Source: Methylomicrobium sp. wino1 (GTDB taxonomy: Bacteria; Pseudomonadota; Gammaproteobacteria; Methylococcales; Methylomonadaceae). From it: a stretch of DNA of 64,000 bases. Both the position numbers and the translations under genes were made by a program. Positions 40,895-50,003 of this stretch are shown here, in pieces. Position 1 is the stretch's first letter. The number at the start of each line of letters is the position of its first letter. The notes beneath the pieces were generated by a model. The model searched no databases. It was not told the DNA's origin and worked only from the letters and a program-made list of their open reading frames with translations. The DNA is taken from NCBI RefSeq assembly GCF_003932755.1, contig NZ_CP024202.1, positions 2,790,001 to 2,854,000 of the forward strand, in the 5' to 3' direction.

Positions 40895-41482
40895 ATGTTT
40901 CAAGCGCTATACGATAAGACGCTATCGTGGTCCCGGCATCGGCATGCCTTAAAGTATCTTTGCGCTTTGAGCTTTGCAGAATCGTCTTTTTTTCCGATTC
41001 CGCCCGATGTTATGTTGGCGCCGATGGCGCTCGGTCGTCCTCAACACGCTTTCCAATTTGCGCTATGGACCACGGTATTTTCGGTCTTGGGAGGCATCTT
41101 TGGTTATGCGATCGGTTTTTTTATGTTCGACCAGCTTGAGCCTTGGTTAAAAACCACGCATTATTGGGAGGGCTTTCTATTGGCCCGACAATGGTTTACC
41201 AATTGGGGGTTCTGGGCAGTCTTGGTGGCTGGTTTTTCGCCGATACCTTATAAAGTATTCACGATAGCGGCCGGCGTGATGAGTATGGTTTTTTTACCAT
41301 TTGTGCTGGCATCGACAGTCGGGCGCGGTGCGAGGTTTTTTTTGGTGTCGTTGCTAATCGCGGCAGGTGGCGAAAAACTGGAAGCGAAACTACGTGAATA
41401 TATGGATCGTCTGGGTTGGGCTTTGGTTGCACTGGTAGTTATTGGAGGAGTTGCTTATAAGTTGATGGCGGGTGGTCAATAG
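40895..41482 (+). CDS. YqaA family membrane protein (DedA/SNARE-associated type)
   Basis: 195 residues from ATG 40895. It starts with ALSFAESSFFPIPPDVMLAPMAL, the E-x-x-x-P-x-P motif of the DedA/YqaA superfamily, and has further helices with FSPIPYKVFTIAAGVM and RGARFFLVSLLIAAGG. Members are polytopic inner-membrane proteins, in other cases implicated in lipid or ion homeostasis; the function of YqaA itself is unknown. In many gammaproteobacteria yqaA stands exactly between pcm and nlpD-rpoS. Here the next gene is rpiA after a family B repeat. Confidence 0.86.
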   Translation: MFQALYDKTLSWSRHRHALKYLCALSFAESSFFPIPPDVMLAPMALGRPQHAFQFALWTTVFSVLGGIFGYAIGFFMFDQLEPWLKTTHYWEGFLLARQWFTNWGFWAVLVAGFSPIPYKVFTIAAGVMSMVFLPFVLASTVGRGARFFLVSLLIAAGGEKLEAKLREYMDRLGWALVALVVIGGVAYKLMAGGQ

Positions 41483-41508
41483 TTTGTTGTTATCGCTACT
41501 TCACTTGC

Positions 41509-41735
41509 TACCCATCGTAGATGAAAATTCGGCCTTGGGGTACCCGTCAAAGGACGCCGTAAACCCAGCACCTAAATTCCATAGGTCTTTGGCAATGATT
41601 TAAAATCATGGCTTATTTAGGTGCTGGGTAAATACGTCCATGTAGGCTCTATGCCAGCTCCATGCTGGCAAAGCCTTTACCGAGCACCCCAATGCCTCCT
41701 CCGACAATGCCGAAATTTGAAGTGCGAAAGGTATA
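41509..41735 (+). repeat. Family B repeat, full copy (B2), containing the 65-bp mini-element
   Basis: Same ends and core as the 24516 copy. The 65-bp module (41564-41628) is flanked by TAAA on both sides and is reversed relative to its host compared with B1. It also contains GTCCATGTAGGCTCTATGCC (41636-41655), the complement of the IS110 target sequence, here unoccupied. It occupies the space between yqaA and rpiA. Confidence 0.8.
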
Positions 41736-41778
41736 TATAGAAACTTAATTGACGAATGGATTACTTCTGGGAGTCGCA

Positions 41779-42525
41779 ATGAATGATAAAGAATTGGTGG
41801 CAGTCCATGCCGCAAAGCTTGTTAAAGACGGGATGCGGGTCGGACTCGGGACCGGTTCCACGGCAGACTGTTTTATTAAAGAGTTGTCTCGCCTCCATAA
41901 AGATGAAGGTTTAAAAGTGATCGTGATCGCCAGTTCGGTTGTCAGCGCGATTAAGGCTCGTGAATTGGGTTTGCCTCTGCAGTCGATCGAACAAACCGAG
42001 CGAATCGATCTCTATGTCGATGGCGCCGATGAAGTTACTCTCGATAAGACGCTGCTCAAAGGCCGGGGCTACGATTTGGTGCGGGAAAAATTGTTGGCGA
42101 AGGCGGCCGACCGATTCGTCGTTCTGATCGATAAAAGCAAGCTGGTCGGGCGTATCGGCGAGCGTTTTCCGATCCCAATCGAGGTTATGCCATTTGCCTG
42201 GCGAATGGTTAAAGACAGTTTGGAAAAACTAGGCGGCAGGCCGGCGCTACGACGGACTGCAAACGGTGACGGATTGGTGATGACGTCCTACGGAAGCTTG
42301 GTGCTCGATACCGTTTTCGATACCACTATCGATATCGTTGATCTCGACGATGCGCTCAACGCCCTGCCTGGCGTTATCGAGCACGGTATATTTCGAGGTT
42401 TGGCAAGTTCGGTATTGATAGGCGCTGATGGCGCCATTCAAGAATTAGGTCCTGAAACTAGGCTTGATTCGAAAGATATCGATAGTCGGGATTTTGTCGA
42501 TGATGGCTCTGCAGATGGCGATTGA
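41779..42525 (+). CDS. rpiA: Ribose-5-phosphate isomerase A
   Basis: 248 residues from ATG 41779 with GGGAG nine bases upstream. It interconverts ribose 5-phosphate and ribulose 5-phosphate. In a methanotroph it also serves the ribulose monophosphate cycle of formaldehyde fixation. Motifs: GLGTGSTAD (phosphate loop), DGADE with the catalytic aspartates, and KGRGYDLVREKLL with the catalytic Lys and Glu. The KGRG variant resembles cyanobacterial and plant-type RpiA more than the KGGGAA of E. coli. It is about 30 residues longer than E. coli RpiA at the C-terminus, which is acidic. Confidence 0.93.
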   Translation: MNDKELVAVHAAKLVKDGMRVGLGTGSTADCFIKELSRLHKDEGLKVIVIASSVVSAIKARELGLPLQSIEQTERIDLYVDGADEVTLDKTLLKGRGYDLVREKLLAKAADRFVVLIDKSKLVGRIGERFPIPIEVMPFAWRMVKDSLEKLGGRPALRRTANGDGLVMTSYGSLVLDTVFDTTIDIVDLDDALNALPGVIEHGIFRGLASSVLIGADGAIQELGPETRLDSKDIDSRDFVDDGSADGD

Positions 42526-42547
42526 AGTAATTATTTGCCAAATATTC

Positions 42548-42582
42548 TTCGTTCCCACCGCTCTAGCGTGGGAATGCATACC
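42548..42582. repeat. CGTTCCCAC...GTGGGAATG palindrome
   Basis: A single copy of the widespread proteobacterial palindrome (CGTTCCCACCGCTCTAGCGTGGGAATGC type) in the short gap between rpiA and the ferredoxin gene. Confidence 0.55.
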
Positions 42583-42665
42583 GATCTTGTCTCGGCAGCC
42601 CAAGAGATGGATTTGCACGGAGGACTGTGGAAACCAGAAATCTTACAAAATTTTAAAATACTGCG

Positions 42666-42974
42666 ATGAGTTACTATAAACACCATGTTTTTTTCTGTAC
42701 CAATCAACGCGAGAACGGCGCGGCTTGCTGTCAGGATCATGAGGCCCAATTTTTTCGAGATTATGCGAAAGTGCAATTGAAAAAGCTAAAAATGAGTGGG
42801 CCCGGCAAATGTCGCATCAACAATGCCGGTTGTCTGGATCGTTGCAAGGAAGGGCCGGTAATGGTCGTCTATCCCGATGCCATTTGGTATCGTTATAAAA
42901 ATCAAGCCGATATCGATGAGATTATCGAGGAACATTTGCAGAATGGGCGAGTTGTCGAACGCTTGAAAGTTTGA
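42666..42974 (+). CDS. Thioredoxin-like (2Fe-2S) ferredoxin
   Basis: 102 residues. Thioredoxin-fold [2Fe-2S] ferredoxin with cysteines at 11, 21/22, 49, 56 and 60, in the order of the family (CTNQR...ACC...KCRINNAGCLDRCKEGPVMVVYP). The small size and lack of a signal peptide indicate a soluble cytoplasmic electron carrier. Its partner is unknown; homologues are found in many proteobacteria as free-standing genes. A family C repeat begins ten bases after the stop codon. Confidence 0.85.
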   Translation: MSYYKHHVFFCTNQRENGAACCQDHEAQFFRDYAKVQLKKLKMSGPGKCRINNAGCLDRCKEGPVMVVYPDAIWYRYKNQADIDEIIEEHLQNGRVVERLKV

Positions 42975-43253
42975 GATTAACCTAGAAAAAGCATTTCACT
43001 ATGAAGATCATGAATCCTAAGAAGTTAATTCAATAACTTCTTAGGATTCGGTCATAAATAACTTCCCTATTTTTAATGCAAGATAAGCAGGTTCGGTAAC
43101 TCGCTACAAAACTCATAGCTCCAGGAAGTTATTTTTCACGAAATCCTGATATGCTTGTATAGAACATTCGCTCACCAAAAAGATTAGCGAGAATGTTTAG
43201 GTGATTTCTTGAAATCCTTCATGAACTTCATGGTTAAACAGCCGAATTTAGGA
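42975..43253. repeat. Family C repeat interrupted by a family A2 copy
   Basis: The C halves are 42980-43049 (CTAGAAAAAGCATTTCACTATG...) and about 43200-43250 (CATGAACTTCATGG...GCCGAATTTAGG). Between them sits a shortened copy (43050-43148) of the repeat at 5960-6190, with the inner palindrome deleted. The composite fills the whole space between two genes; it ends at the helicase stop codon. Confidence 0.6.
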
Positions 43254-44576
43254 TTAACCGTTGGTTTTTAGTTCGCTTGGCTTGCGTCTTTTACCGATGT
43301 TTTTGCGGTCACGATGGCGATCTTTGATTTTGGACGCTTTCTTCTCCGGTTCCGCTTTTTTGTTTTTATTACTGGCCGCTTTTCCCGAGGCTTTGAGCTT
43401 TTTGGGGCCTTTGTAGCGACCTTCCAACTCCTTTATCGTGCGCCGGATCAGTCGCTGTTGTAGATAACGTTCGATACCCGCCAAGACGTTCCATTCGGTA
43501 GAGTTGATCAATGCGATTGCAAGTCCCGGTCGGCCGGCTCGTCCGGTACGGCCGATTCTGTGAAGATAGTCATTGCCGTTACGGGCCAGGTCGAAATTAA
43601 TGACCAAGTCCACTCCTTCGATGTCGAGACCGCGCGCGGCAACATCGGTTGCGACCAATATGTCTATGGTTCCGTCTCGGAAAAAGCCCATGGTCTTGTT
43701 GCGTTCGCTTTGATCCATGTCGCCATGCAAAGAGCCTACGCGCAGTTTTTGCCCTCTCAAGGGGCCGCGCAATTGATCGGTATGGATTTTGGTGTTGGTA
43801 AAGACCAAGGCTTTTTCGTAAGTTTCGTGGCTCAGTAGCCAGATCAATAATTTTTTCTTATGTTCGAAATCGTCGGCCAGTAGCATTTGCTGTTCGATGT
43901 CTTCATGTTCTGCCTGTATGCCATCGAGATAGACTTTTTCCGGCTCTTTAAGAAGTGTGAGAGCAATGCCTTTGATCGTCGGATTAAGTGTCGCGGAAAA
44001 TAACAGGGTTTGACGTTCCGGCTTGCAAACGCTTGCGATTTTCAGTAAATCGTTTTTGAAGCCCATGTCGAGCATACGGTCGGCTTCATCGAGAATGAGT
44101 AGGTCGAGTCGGCTGAAATCGGCGGAGCCTTCCTTGATGACTTCGATTAGGCGTCCTGGAGTTGCGATGATGATGGCGGTACTTTTCGCAAATAAAGCGG
44201 ATTGTTTCTTGAAGTCTTCGCCGCCGATAATCATACCGGACTTGATCGAGGTGAACTCGGCCAACTGCCGACATTGTTTATATGTTTGCTTGGCCAGTTC
44301 CCTTGTAGGCGCGAGTATCAAGACTTTTGCCGCGTTGTTTTCGGGGCAATTTTTCAGCAGATACTGTAAAGCGGGTATTAGAAAGGCTGCGGTTTTACCG
44401 CTTCCGGTTTTTGCACAAACCCAAAGGTCCTTGGATTCGGTGGCCAAAGGTATGACGGCAGCCTGTACTTCGGTTGGGCGATCGAAACCCATGGCTTGCG
44501 TGGCTTGTTGGATACGTGAATCAAGCTCGAATTGGCCGAATGTTAAAGAGGGCGTTGGTCCCGGTTGTGTTTCCAT
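43254..44576 (-). CDS. DEAD-box ATP-dependent RNA helicase (RhlE-like)
   Basis: 440 residues from ATG 44576. All SF2 motifs are present: Q-motif region FGQFELDSRIQQAT...GFDRPTEVQ, motif I AKTGSGKT, Ia PTRELA, II DEAD, III SATL, IV-VI ending ARGLDIEGVDLVINFD and HRIGRTGRAG. A lysine- and arginine-rich tail of about 50 residues (KNKKAEPEKKASK...) probably binds RNA. Proteins of this group help in ribosome assembly and cold adaptation. Assignment to RhlE versus SrmB is uncertain. Monocistronic; its stop codon touches a family C repeat. Confidence 0.92.
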   Translation of the reverse strand: METQPGPTPSLTFGQFELDSRIQQATQAMGFDRPTEVQAAVIPLATESKDLWVCAKTGSGKTAAFLIPALQYLLKNCPENNAAKVLILAPTRELAKQTYKQCRQLAEFTSIKSGMIIGGEDFKKQSALFAKSTAIIIATPGRLIEVIKEGSADFSRLDLLILDEADRMLDMGFKNDLLKIASVCKPERQTLLFSATLNPTIKGIALTLLKEPEKVYLDGIQAEHEDIEQQMLLADDFEHKKKLLIWLLSHETYEKALVFTNTKIHTDQLRGPLRGQKLRVGSLHGDMDQSERNKTMGFFRDGTIDILVATDVAARGLDIEGVDLVINFDLARNGNDYLHRIGRTGRAGRPGLAIALINSTEWNVLAGIERYLQQRLIRRTIKELEGRYKGPKKLKASGKAASNKNKKAEPEKKASKIKDRHRDRKNIGKRRKPSELKTNG

Positions 44577-44843
44577 AAAACCTTGAATGAGTTGGCTGAG
44601 CCGGCAGTTTTCCAATTTAGCAGAAGCGCCGTAAAGATAAATCCGACAATGTTACGTTTTGTTTAAAATATAAGCAACTTCGAATAAAAGTTCTTAGTGT
44701 CGTTGAGATCTGTATGAAGCGTCATTGATTTTATCTTTTTCAGCATGCTGATATGCTAAGCAGCAAAGTCGCCGGGCACGGAATATCAAATTAAATGCGC
44801 CGGTTTTATCTTTAAGATTGGGTTTTAAGGAGGATTGTTATTT

Positions 44844-45740
44844 ATGAGGGCTTTAGCGAATTTTGTAATGCAGGGACCCTATCAGGCCTTGGCCGCTGCT
44901 TGCGTATTGGGTGCTTTATCCCAATTTGTTTTGCCGTTGGCGCTATTCTGCTGCGGCATCATCGCATTATGCGTATTGTCGCGTTCGGATAGCTACTGGC
45001 TGATTGTTTTGATCGGCACGGCTTTGGTTGTTTATGTCAGCAGTCTTTTTGTCGAAAGCAGGCCGGGCCTCGAGACTCCGGTAGTTTTGTTTTTGTTGGT
45101 GCCGTTGGCGGCTTCGGCAAAAGTATTGCGTGTTACCCAATCGCAAAGTTTGGCGATAATGGTCGCGGCGGTGTTTGCAGCTATATTGGCGGTTTCGATA
45201 CAAGTGGTGTCGGGTGATGCAGCGCAATGGTGGGCTAATTGGTTGGAAGGGGCTGTTGAAGGCGTTAAAGGCGCTACTTATCAAGGTTTCGAGGCCGATG
45301 GTACTTTACGGTTGATGAATGGATTGGTGGCGATGATGTTCGGTTTCGCAGTGACTTCATCGTTGTTGATCGGACGTTGGATGCAGGCGGCTTTATACAA
45401 CCCTGGAGGATTCGCCGAGGAATTTTACCGAGTTAGATATCCCATTTATGCATTGGGCGTTTTGGGTGTAGTGTTGATCGTGACAGCGCTATTAAGCGAA
45501 GCCTTGCTTTATGATTTGTTATTGGTTTTTACGATGCCGTTTTTCTTCCATGGTATGGCGGTTTTACATTGTACGGTTGAAGTTTCCGAGCGTAGTAAAA
45601 GTTATTTGCTTCCGCCGTATTTGTTATTGTTTGTGATGCCGCAATATGCGATCGTCGGCATGGCTTTTCTCGGTATGACAGATATTTTTTTAAATTTTAG
45701 AAAGGCCGTCTATAAACGGAAAGATCATGATTCCCATTAG
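44844..45740 (+). CDS. Polytopic inner-membrane protein of unknown function
   Basis: 298 residues from ATG 44844, which lies 10 bases after a perfect AAGGAGG. Seven to nine hydrophobic helices cover almost the whole length. No catalytic motif is visible; the overall look is of a DUF2232-type (YybS-like) membrane protein, but I do not recognise it with confidence. Its end overlaps the rhomboid gene by 14 bases, so the two are co-expressed and perhaps functionally linked. Confidence 0.7.
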   Translation: MRALANFVMQGPYQALAAACVLGALSQFVLPLALFCCGIIALCVLSRSDSYWLIVLIGTALVVYVSSLFVESRPGLETPVVLFLLVPLAASAKVLRVTQSQSLAIMVAAVFAAILAVSIQVVSGDAAQWWANWLEGAVEGVKGATYQGFEADGTLRLMNGLVAMMFGFAVTSSLLIGRWMQAALYNPGGFAEEFYRVRYPIYALGVLGVVLIVTALLSEALLYDLLLVFTMPFFFHGMAVLHCTVEVSERSKSYLLPPYLLLFVMPQYAIVGMAFLGMTDIFLNFRKAVYKRKDHDSH

Positions 45741-46413
45741 AGATACCGCACCGTGTTATTCAAAGCCGATTGTTTCCTGGAGTTTAATGGTTTTATGTAT
45801 CGTAGTCTTTATCGCGATGGAAATCATTCCCGATCAATTGAAATACCGTTTGACTTATTTGTTCGGTATGGTGCCGTTGCGTTATTCAAGCCCTGCTTGG
45901 TCTGCTCATTTCGGTTTGCCGCCCGATTATTATTTGTCGTTTTTGACCAGTCTTTTTTTGCATGGAGGTTGGGTGCATTTAGCCACTAACATGTTATTCA
46001 TGTGGATTTTTGCCGATAATATCGAAGACCTGATGGGCAGAGGACGTTTTTTGATTTTTTATGTGGTTTGCGGATTATCGGCTCAAGCCTTGCAATTTTA
46101 TTTCGACCCCTATTTAACGATACCGGTCGTTGGCGCATCGGGAGCGATCGCCGGAGTATTGGGTGCTTATTTTTTTCTATATCCGTTTGAGCGCGTCGTT
46201 GTTTTTATACCAATCATATTTTTTCCATTGGTTTTTCATGTGCCGGCGATAGCTTTTTTGGGGTTTTGGATCATTATTCAGTTACAAAAAGCCACGACTT
46301 CGGTGATGTTCGATGGCGTAATGGTTGATGTGGCTTGGTGGGCGCATTTAGGTGGTTTTATCGCGGGGGCGATCTCATATCGGTTTTTTCTACGCAACGA
46401 GCCTGCGCAATAA
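45727..46413 (+). CDS. Rhomboid family intramembrane serine protease
   Basis: 228 residues with six to seven transmembrane helices. The catalytic dyad is present: Ser138 in VGASGAIAGVLG and His207 in WWAHLGGFIAG. The usual loop-1 motif (here GRGRFLIFYVVCG) and the GG-W-HL-NM segment (HGGWVHLATNMLFMW) match the compact bacterial rhomboid type that contains the typical WR-like region. It cleaves membrane-anchored substrates within the bilayer; targets unknown. It overlaps the upstream membrane protein gene and is followed, after 126 bases, by a small membrane protein gene. Confidence 0.92.
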   Translation: MIPIRDTAPCYSKPIVSWSLMVLCIVVFIAMEIIPDQLKYRLTYLFGMVPLRYSSPAWSAHFGLPPDYYLSFLTSLFLHGGWVHLATNMLFMWIFADNIEDLMGRGRFLIFYVVCGLSAQALQFYFDPYLTIPVVGASGAIAGVLGAYFFLYPFERVVVFIPIIFFPLVFHVPAIAFLGFWIIIQLQKATTSVMFDGVMVDVAWWAHLGGFIAGAISYRFFLRNEPAQ

Positions 46414-46539
46414 AAAATGAAATTGAATCGCATTTCTGTATAATAAGCGCCTTTTGAAAGGCTTGCTTCTTCATGGTCAAAGGACTGCGGTACTCGTCCT
46501 TCGAGGCTTCTTAAGTTATGTCGGGAATTTAAAATTACA

Positions 46540-46866
46540 ATGAAAAATATTAACGTCGCATTAGTTAGGCTTCTTCAGTTCGTCGTATTCGTTCTGTTTA
46601 CATTCATGGTATTGATTTATTTCGGCGCAATGGTTTTATTGCCGCTGGATGCTGCCGTGTTATTGATCAAGTTGATGACCTTGTTCGGTTTGAACGGAGT
46701 TATTGCGGCTTTTATTGCGATTCCGATAGTGGCTTATTTAGGCTTGAGAGTCTATCGAATTCCGGGGCTTGTCAAGATGATCATCGATACCGGAGTCGAA
46801 TTGGTCAATACCGGCAAAGCTAAAATTGATGCGTTCAATGCGCTAGCTGAATCGGAAAAAGTTTAA
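46540..46866 (+). CDS. Small two-helix membrane protein, hypothetical
   Basis: 108 residues with hydrophobic segments at about 8-35 and 40-65, then an amphipathic C-terminal region. I do not recognise a family. A clear terminator at 46881-46918 follows the stop codon, and base composition and codon use match the neighbours, so it is very probably a real gene. It may be co-transcribed with the rhomboid gene, but a 126-base gap separates them. Confidence 0.65.
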   Translation: MKNINVALVRLLQFVVFVLFTFMVLIYFGAMVLLPLDAAVLLIKLMTLFGLNGVIAAFIAIPIVAYLGLRVYRIPGLVKMIIDTGVELVNTGKAKIDAFNALAESEKV

Positions 46867-46880
46867 CCGCTTCGCTAAAC

Positions 46881-46918
46881 AAAAAAGGCCGGAAAGAGGG
46901 TTCTTCCGGCCTTTTTTG
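46881..46918 (+). terminator. Rho-independent terminator
   Basis: Stem GGCCGGAA / TTCCGGCC with flanking A- and T-runs (AAAAAAGG...CCTTTTTTG), so it works in either direction. It ends the rhomboid-region transcript and may also serve uvrA (-). Confidence 0.9.
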
Positions 46919-46944
46919 TTTTCAATCCTTATTTTGTAATATTT

Positions 46945-46990
46945 ACCATGAAGGACATGAAGATAGCGAATAAGATTGAACCAGCGCTTA
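46945..46990. repeat. Short family C fragment
   Basis: ACCATGAAGGACATGAAGATAGCGAATAAG, related to the start of family C, between the terminator and the uvrA stop. Confidence 0.4.
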
Positions 46991-47013
46991 AACATTCGAG
47001 TTAATTTGTTAAA

Positions 47014-49830
47014 TCAGCTAAAAAATCGTTTTAGATAATGCCCGGTATGTGAGGCGTTGTTTTTACTCAATTGTTGCGGTGTACCTTCGGCGACCAGTTT
47101 GCCTCCTCCGTCGCCGCCTTCCGGCCCCATATCGATAATCCAATCCGCCGTTTTGATCACGTCCAGGTTATGCTCGATGACGATCACGGTGTTGCCGTGA
47201 TCGCGTAGTGTATGCAATACACGCAATAATTGTTTGATATCGTGGAAATGCAGGCCGGTTGTGGGTTCGTCGAGAATATAGAGCGTCTTGCCGGTATCGC
47301 GTTTAGACAGTTCCTTGGCCAGTTTGACGCGCTGTGCCTCGCCGCCGGAAAGCGTAACGGCATTTTGTCCTAGCGTGATGTAGTTCAGCCCTACTTCGGT
47401 CAATGTATGGAGTTTTTTGGATAACACCGGGACGGCGCTGAAAAATTGCGCGGCGTCCTCGACGGTCATGTTCAATACTTCGTTGATAGCCTTGCCTTTG
47501 TAGCGGATTTCCAGTGTTTCTCGGTTATATCGTTTACCGCCGCAGACGTCGCATTGTACGAAAATATCTGGCAAGAAATGCATTTCAACTTTAATGACGC
47601 CGTCGCCTTTGCAGGCCTCGCAACGACCGCCTTTGACGTTGAAACTGAAGCGCCCCGGCGTGTAGCCGCGTGATCGGGCTTCGGGCGTTGCCGCAAATAA
47701 TTCCCGGATCGGCGTAAAAATGCCGGTATAAGTGGCGGGATTCGAACGGGGCGTTCGGCCGATCGGGCTTTGATTAATATCAATGACTTTATCGAAATAT
47801 TCAATGCCTTCGATTTCATCGCACGGTGCGGGCAGGGTGCCGGCTCGGTTGATTGCGCGTGCAACATAGCGGTAGAGTGTATCGTTGATGAGCGTCGATT
47901 TTCCTGAACCGGATACGCCGGTAATACAGGTTAGTAGGCCAACCGGCAGAGCAATATCGACGTTTTTCAGGTTGTTGCCTTGGGCGTTGCGGATCACGAT
48001 GTGCTTTTCCGGATCGACCGGCGTCGTGCTTTCCGGAATCGCAATCATTTGTTTCCCCGATAAATACTGGCCGGTCAACGAGTCGGGTGAGTCGATGATG
48101 TCTTGCGGCGATCCCTGTGCGACGATTCTGCCACCGTGAATACCGGCCCCGGGGCCGATATCGACGATATGATCGGCCGAGCGAATCGCATCTTCGTCGT
48201 GTTCTACGACGATTACGGTATTGCCCAAATCTCTAAGCCGGAACAGAGTATTCAACAAACGGTCGTTATCACGCTGATGCAGGCCGATTGACGGTTCGTC
48301 GAGCACATACATCACGCCGACTAAGCCTGCGCCGATTTGGCTGGCCAATCGGATACGTTGTGCTTCGCCGCCGGACAACGTATCGGCGCTACGATCGAGG
48401 GTCAGATAGTCCAGGCCGACATTGACCAAAAATTCTTGTCGTTCGACGATTTCCTTGATGATTTTCGCAGCCACTTCGCCCTGTTTTCCAGGTAAGTCCA
48501 ATTCTTCGAAAAACTGTAAAGATTTACGTATCGGAAAACGGGTAAGTTCGTGCAAGGGGCGTTCGTTGACGAAAACATGGCGGGCGGCCTTGTTTAGGCG
48601 GGCTCCGCCGCAGTCGGGGCAGTTTTTTTGCGATAGATATTTGGCCAGTTCTTCACGGACCATCGGAGAGTCGGTTTCATGGTAACGGCGATCCATGTTC
48701 GCGATGATGCCTTCGAAGCTGTAACGCTTGGTTTGGCCTGCGCGCGGACCGCCTAGCAGTTTGAAATCGATAGTTTCGTTGCCGCTGCCGAACAATAAAA
48801 CCTTTTTGATGTTGTCAGGTAGTTCCTGATAAGGGGTATCCGGATCGAAGCCATAGTGTTCGGCCAGCGAACAGATAATTTGAAAATAATAAGCGTTGCG
48901 CCGATCCCAGCCTCGAATCGCTCCACCAGCCAGACTGATGTCGGGATTATGCACCACTAGTTCCGGATCGAAGTGTTGGCGAACGCCTAGTCCATCGCAA
49001 GTTGGGCAAGCGCCTTTCGGATTGTTGAACGAAAAAATGCGCGGTTCCAATTCGCTGATACTGTAACCGCAGTGAGGGCAGGCGTAGCGCTCGGAAAATA
49101 TTAAGGTCTTGTTGTCGTCCATGGAAACGGCTAGCGAAATACCGTCTGCGATTCGAAGTGCCGTTTCGAATGACTCGGAAAGGCGCAATGCGATATCGTT
49201 ACGAATTTTGAATCGATCGACGATCACTTCGATCGTGTGCTTTTTTTTGGGGTCGAGCGTCGGCGTTTCGTCGAGATCGTATACGGCACCGTCAATACGT
49301 GCCCTGATAAAACCTTGCGCGCGTAACTCCTCGAGTAATTGTAGGTATTCCCCTTTGCGTTGGCTGATAACGGGAGCCAATAACATCCAGCGCCCGCCCT
49401 CCGGTTGTTCGAGCACGCTATCGACCATTTGACTAACAGTTTGTGCGGCTAATGAAACGTTATGGTCAGGGCAGCGAGGCGTGCCTGCACGAGCATACAG
49501 CAAACGCAAGTAATCATAGATTTCGGTAATTGTGCCGACCGTCGAGCGAGGATTGTGGGAGGTCGATTTTTGTTCGATCGAAATCGCCGGGGACAGCCCT
49601 TCGATATGATCGACATCCGGTTTTTCCATCATTGACAGGAATTGCCGGGCGTAGGCGGATAGGGACTCGACATAACGCCGTTGGCCTTCGGCATAAATCG
49701 TGTCGAAAGCCAGTGAGGATTTGCCGGAACCGGAGAGGCCGGTAATGACAATCAAGGAATCGCGGGGCAAATCCAGGTCGATGTTTTTTAAATTGTGGGT
49801 GCGCGCGCCGCGAATGCTAATGGTGTCCAT
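47014..49830 (-). CDS. uvrA: UvrABC system protein A
   Basis: 938 residues, the usual UvrA length. DNA-damage recognition ATPase of nucleotide excision repair. Two ABC ATPase modules: first Walker [13 protein letters not shown] (about 31-42) with its signature [12 protein letters not shown], second Walker [13 protein letters not shown] with [12 protein letters not shown]. The zinc modules CPHCG...CPTCDGLG and CEACKGDG...CDVCGG are intact. ATG 49830. Codon use is normal. Divergent from the DUF2231 gene at 50004 with 173 bases between, in which I could not identify an SOS box with confidence. Confidence 0.98.
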   Translation of the reverse strand: MDTISIRGARTHNLKNIDLDLPRDSLIVITGLSGSGKSSLAFDTIYAEGQRRYVESLSAYARQFLSMMEKPDVDHIEGLSPAISIEQKSTSHNPRSTVGTITEIYDYLRLLYARAGTPRCPDHNVSLAAQTVSQMVDSVLEQPEGGRWMLLAPVISQRKGEYLQLLEELRAQGFIRARIDGAVYDLDETPTLDPKKKHTIEVIVDRFKIRNDIALRLSESFETALRIADGISLAVSMDDNKTLIFSERYACPHCGYSISELEPRIFSFNNPKGACPTCDGLGVRQHFDPELVVHNPDISLAGGAIRGWDRRNAYYFQIICSLAEHYGFDPDTPYQELPDNIKKVLLFGSGNETIDFKLLGGPRAGQTKRYSFEGIIANMDRRYHETDSPMVREELAKYLSQKNCPDCGGARLNKAARHVFVNERPLHELTRFPIRKSLQFFEELDLPGKQGEVAAKIIKEIVERQEFLVNVGLDYLTLDRSADTLSGGEAQRIRLASQIGAGLVGVMYVLDEPSIGLHQRDNDRLLNTLFRLRDLGNTVIVVEHDEDAIRSADHIVDIGPGAGIHGGRIVAQGSPQDIIDSPDSLTGQYLSGKQMIAIPESTTPVDPEKHIVIRNAQGNNLKNVDIALPVGLLTCITGVSGSGKSTLINDTLYRYVARAINRAGTLPAPCDEIEGIEYFDKVIDINQSPIGRTPRSNPATYTGIFTPIRELFAATPEARSRGYTPGRFSFNVKGGRCEACKGDGVIKVEMHFLPDIFVQCDVCGGKRYNRETLEIRYKGKAINEVLNMTVEDAAQFFSAVPVLSKKLHTLTEVGLNYITLGQNAVTLSGGEAQRVKLAKELSKRDTGKTLYILDEPTTGLHFHDIKQLLRVLHTLRDHGNTVIVIEHNLDVIKTADWIIDMGPEGGDGGGKLVAEGTPQQLSKNNASHTGHYLKRFFS

Positions 49831-50003
49831 TGATAAAATCTTGGTCTAAGAAACAGGCCGCTAATATACGGCGAAATTGGGTCGATTTCAAAGCTCGGGA
49901 GGGTGAAGGCTTACAAGTCTGCTTTATCGCTTTCTAGCAGTTTGCAATTCCGACAATTTCGAGTACATTGTGCTTATTCGAAACCTAACATAGCGTAAAT
50001 GAT

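Noticed and set aside
41779-42525. RpiA considered defective because KGGGAA is KGRGYD
   Set aside because: The catalytic Lys, both Asp and the Glu are kept, and the KGRG form is known from other RpiA proteins.
42464-42679. Open frame of 71 residues overlapping the rpiA end
   Set aside because: Shadow of rpiA in another frame that runs into a palindromic repeat; no ribosome-binding site.
49831-50003. Possible SOS (LexA) box upstream of uvrA
   Set aside because: No convincing CTGT-N8-ACAG sequence was found in the divergent intergenic region.
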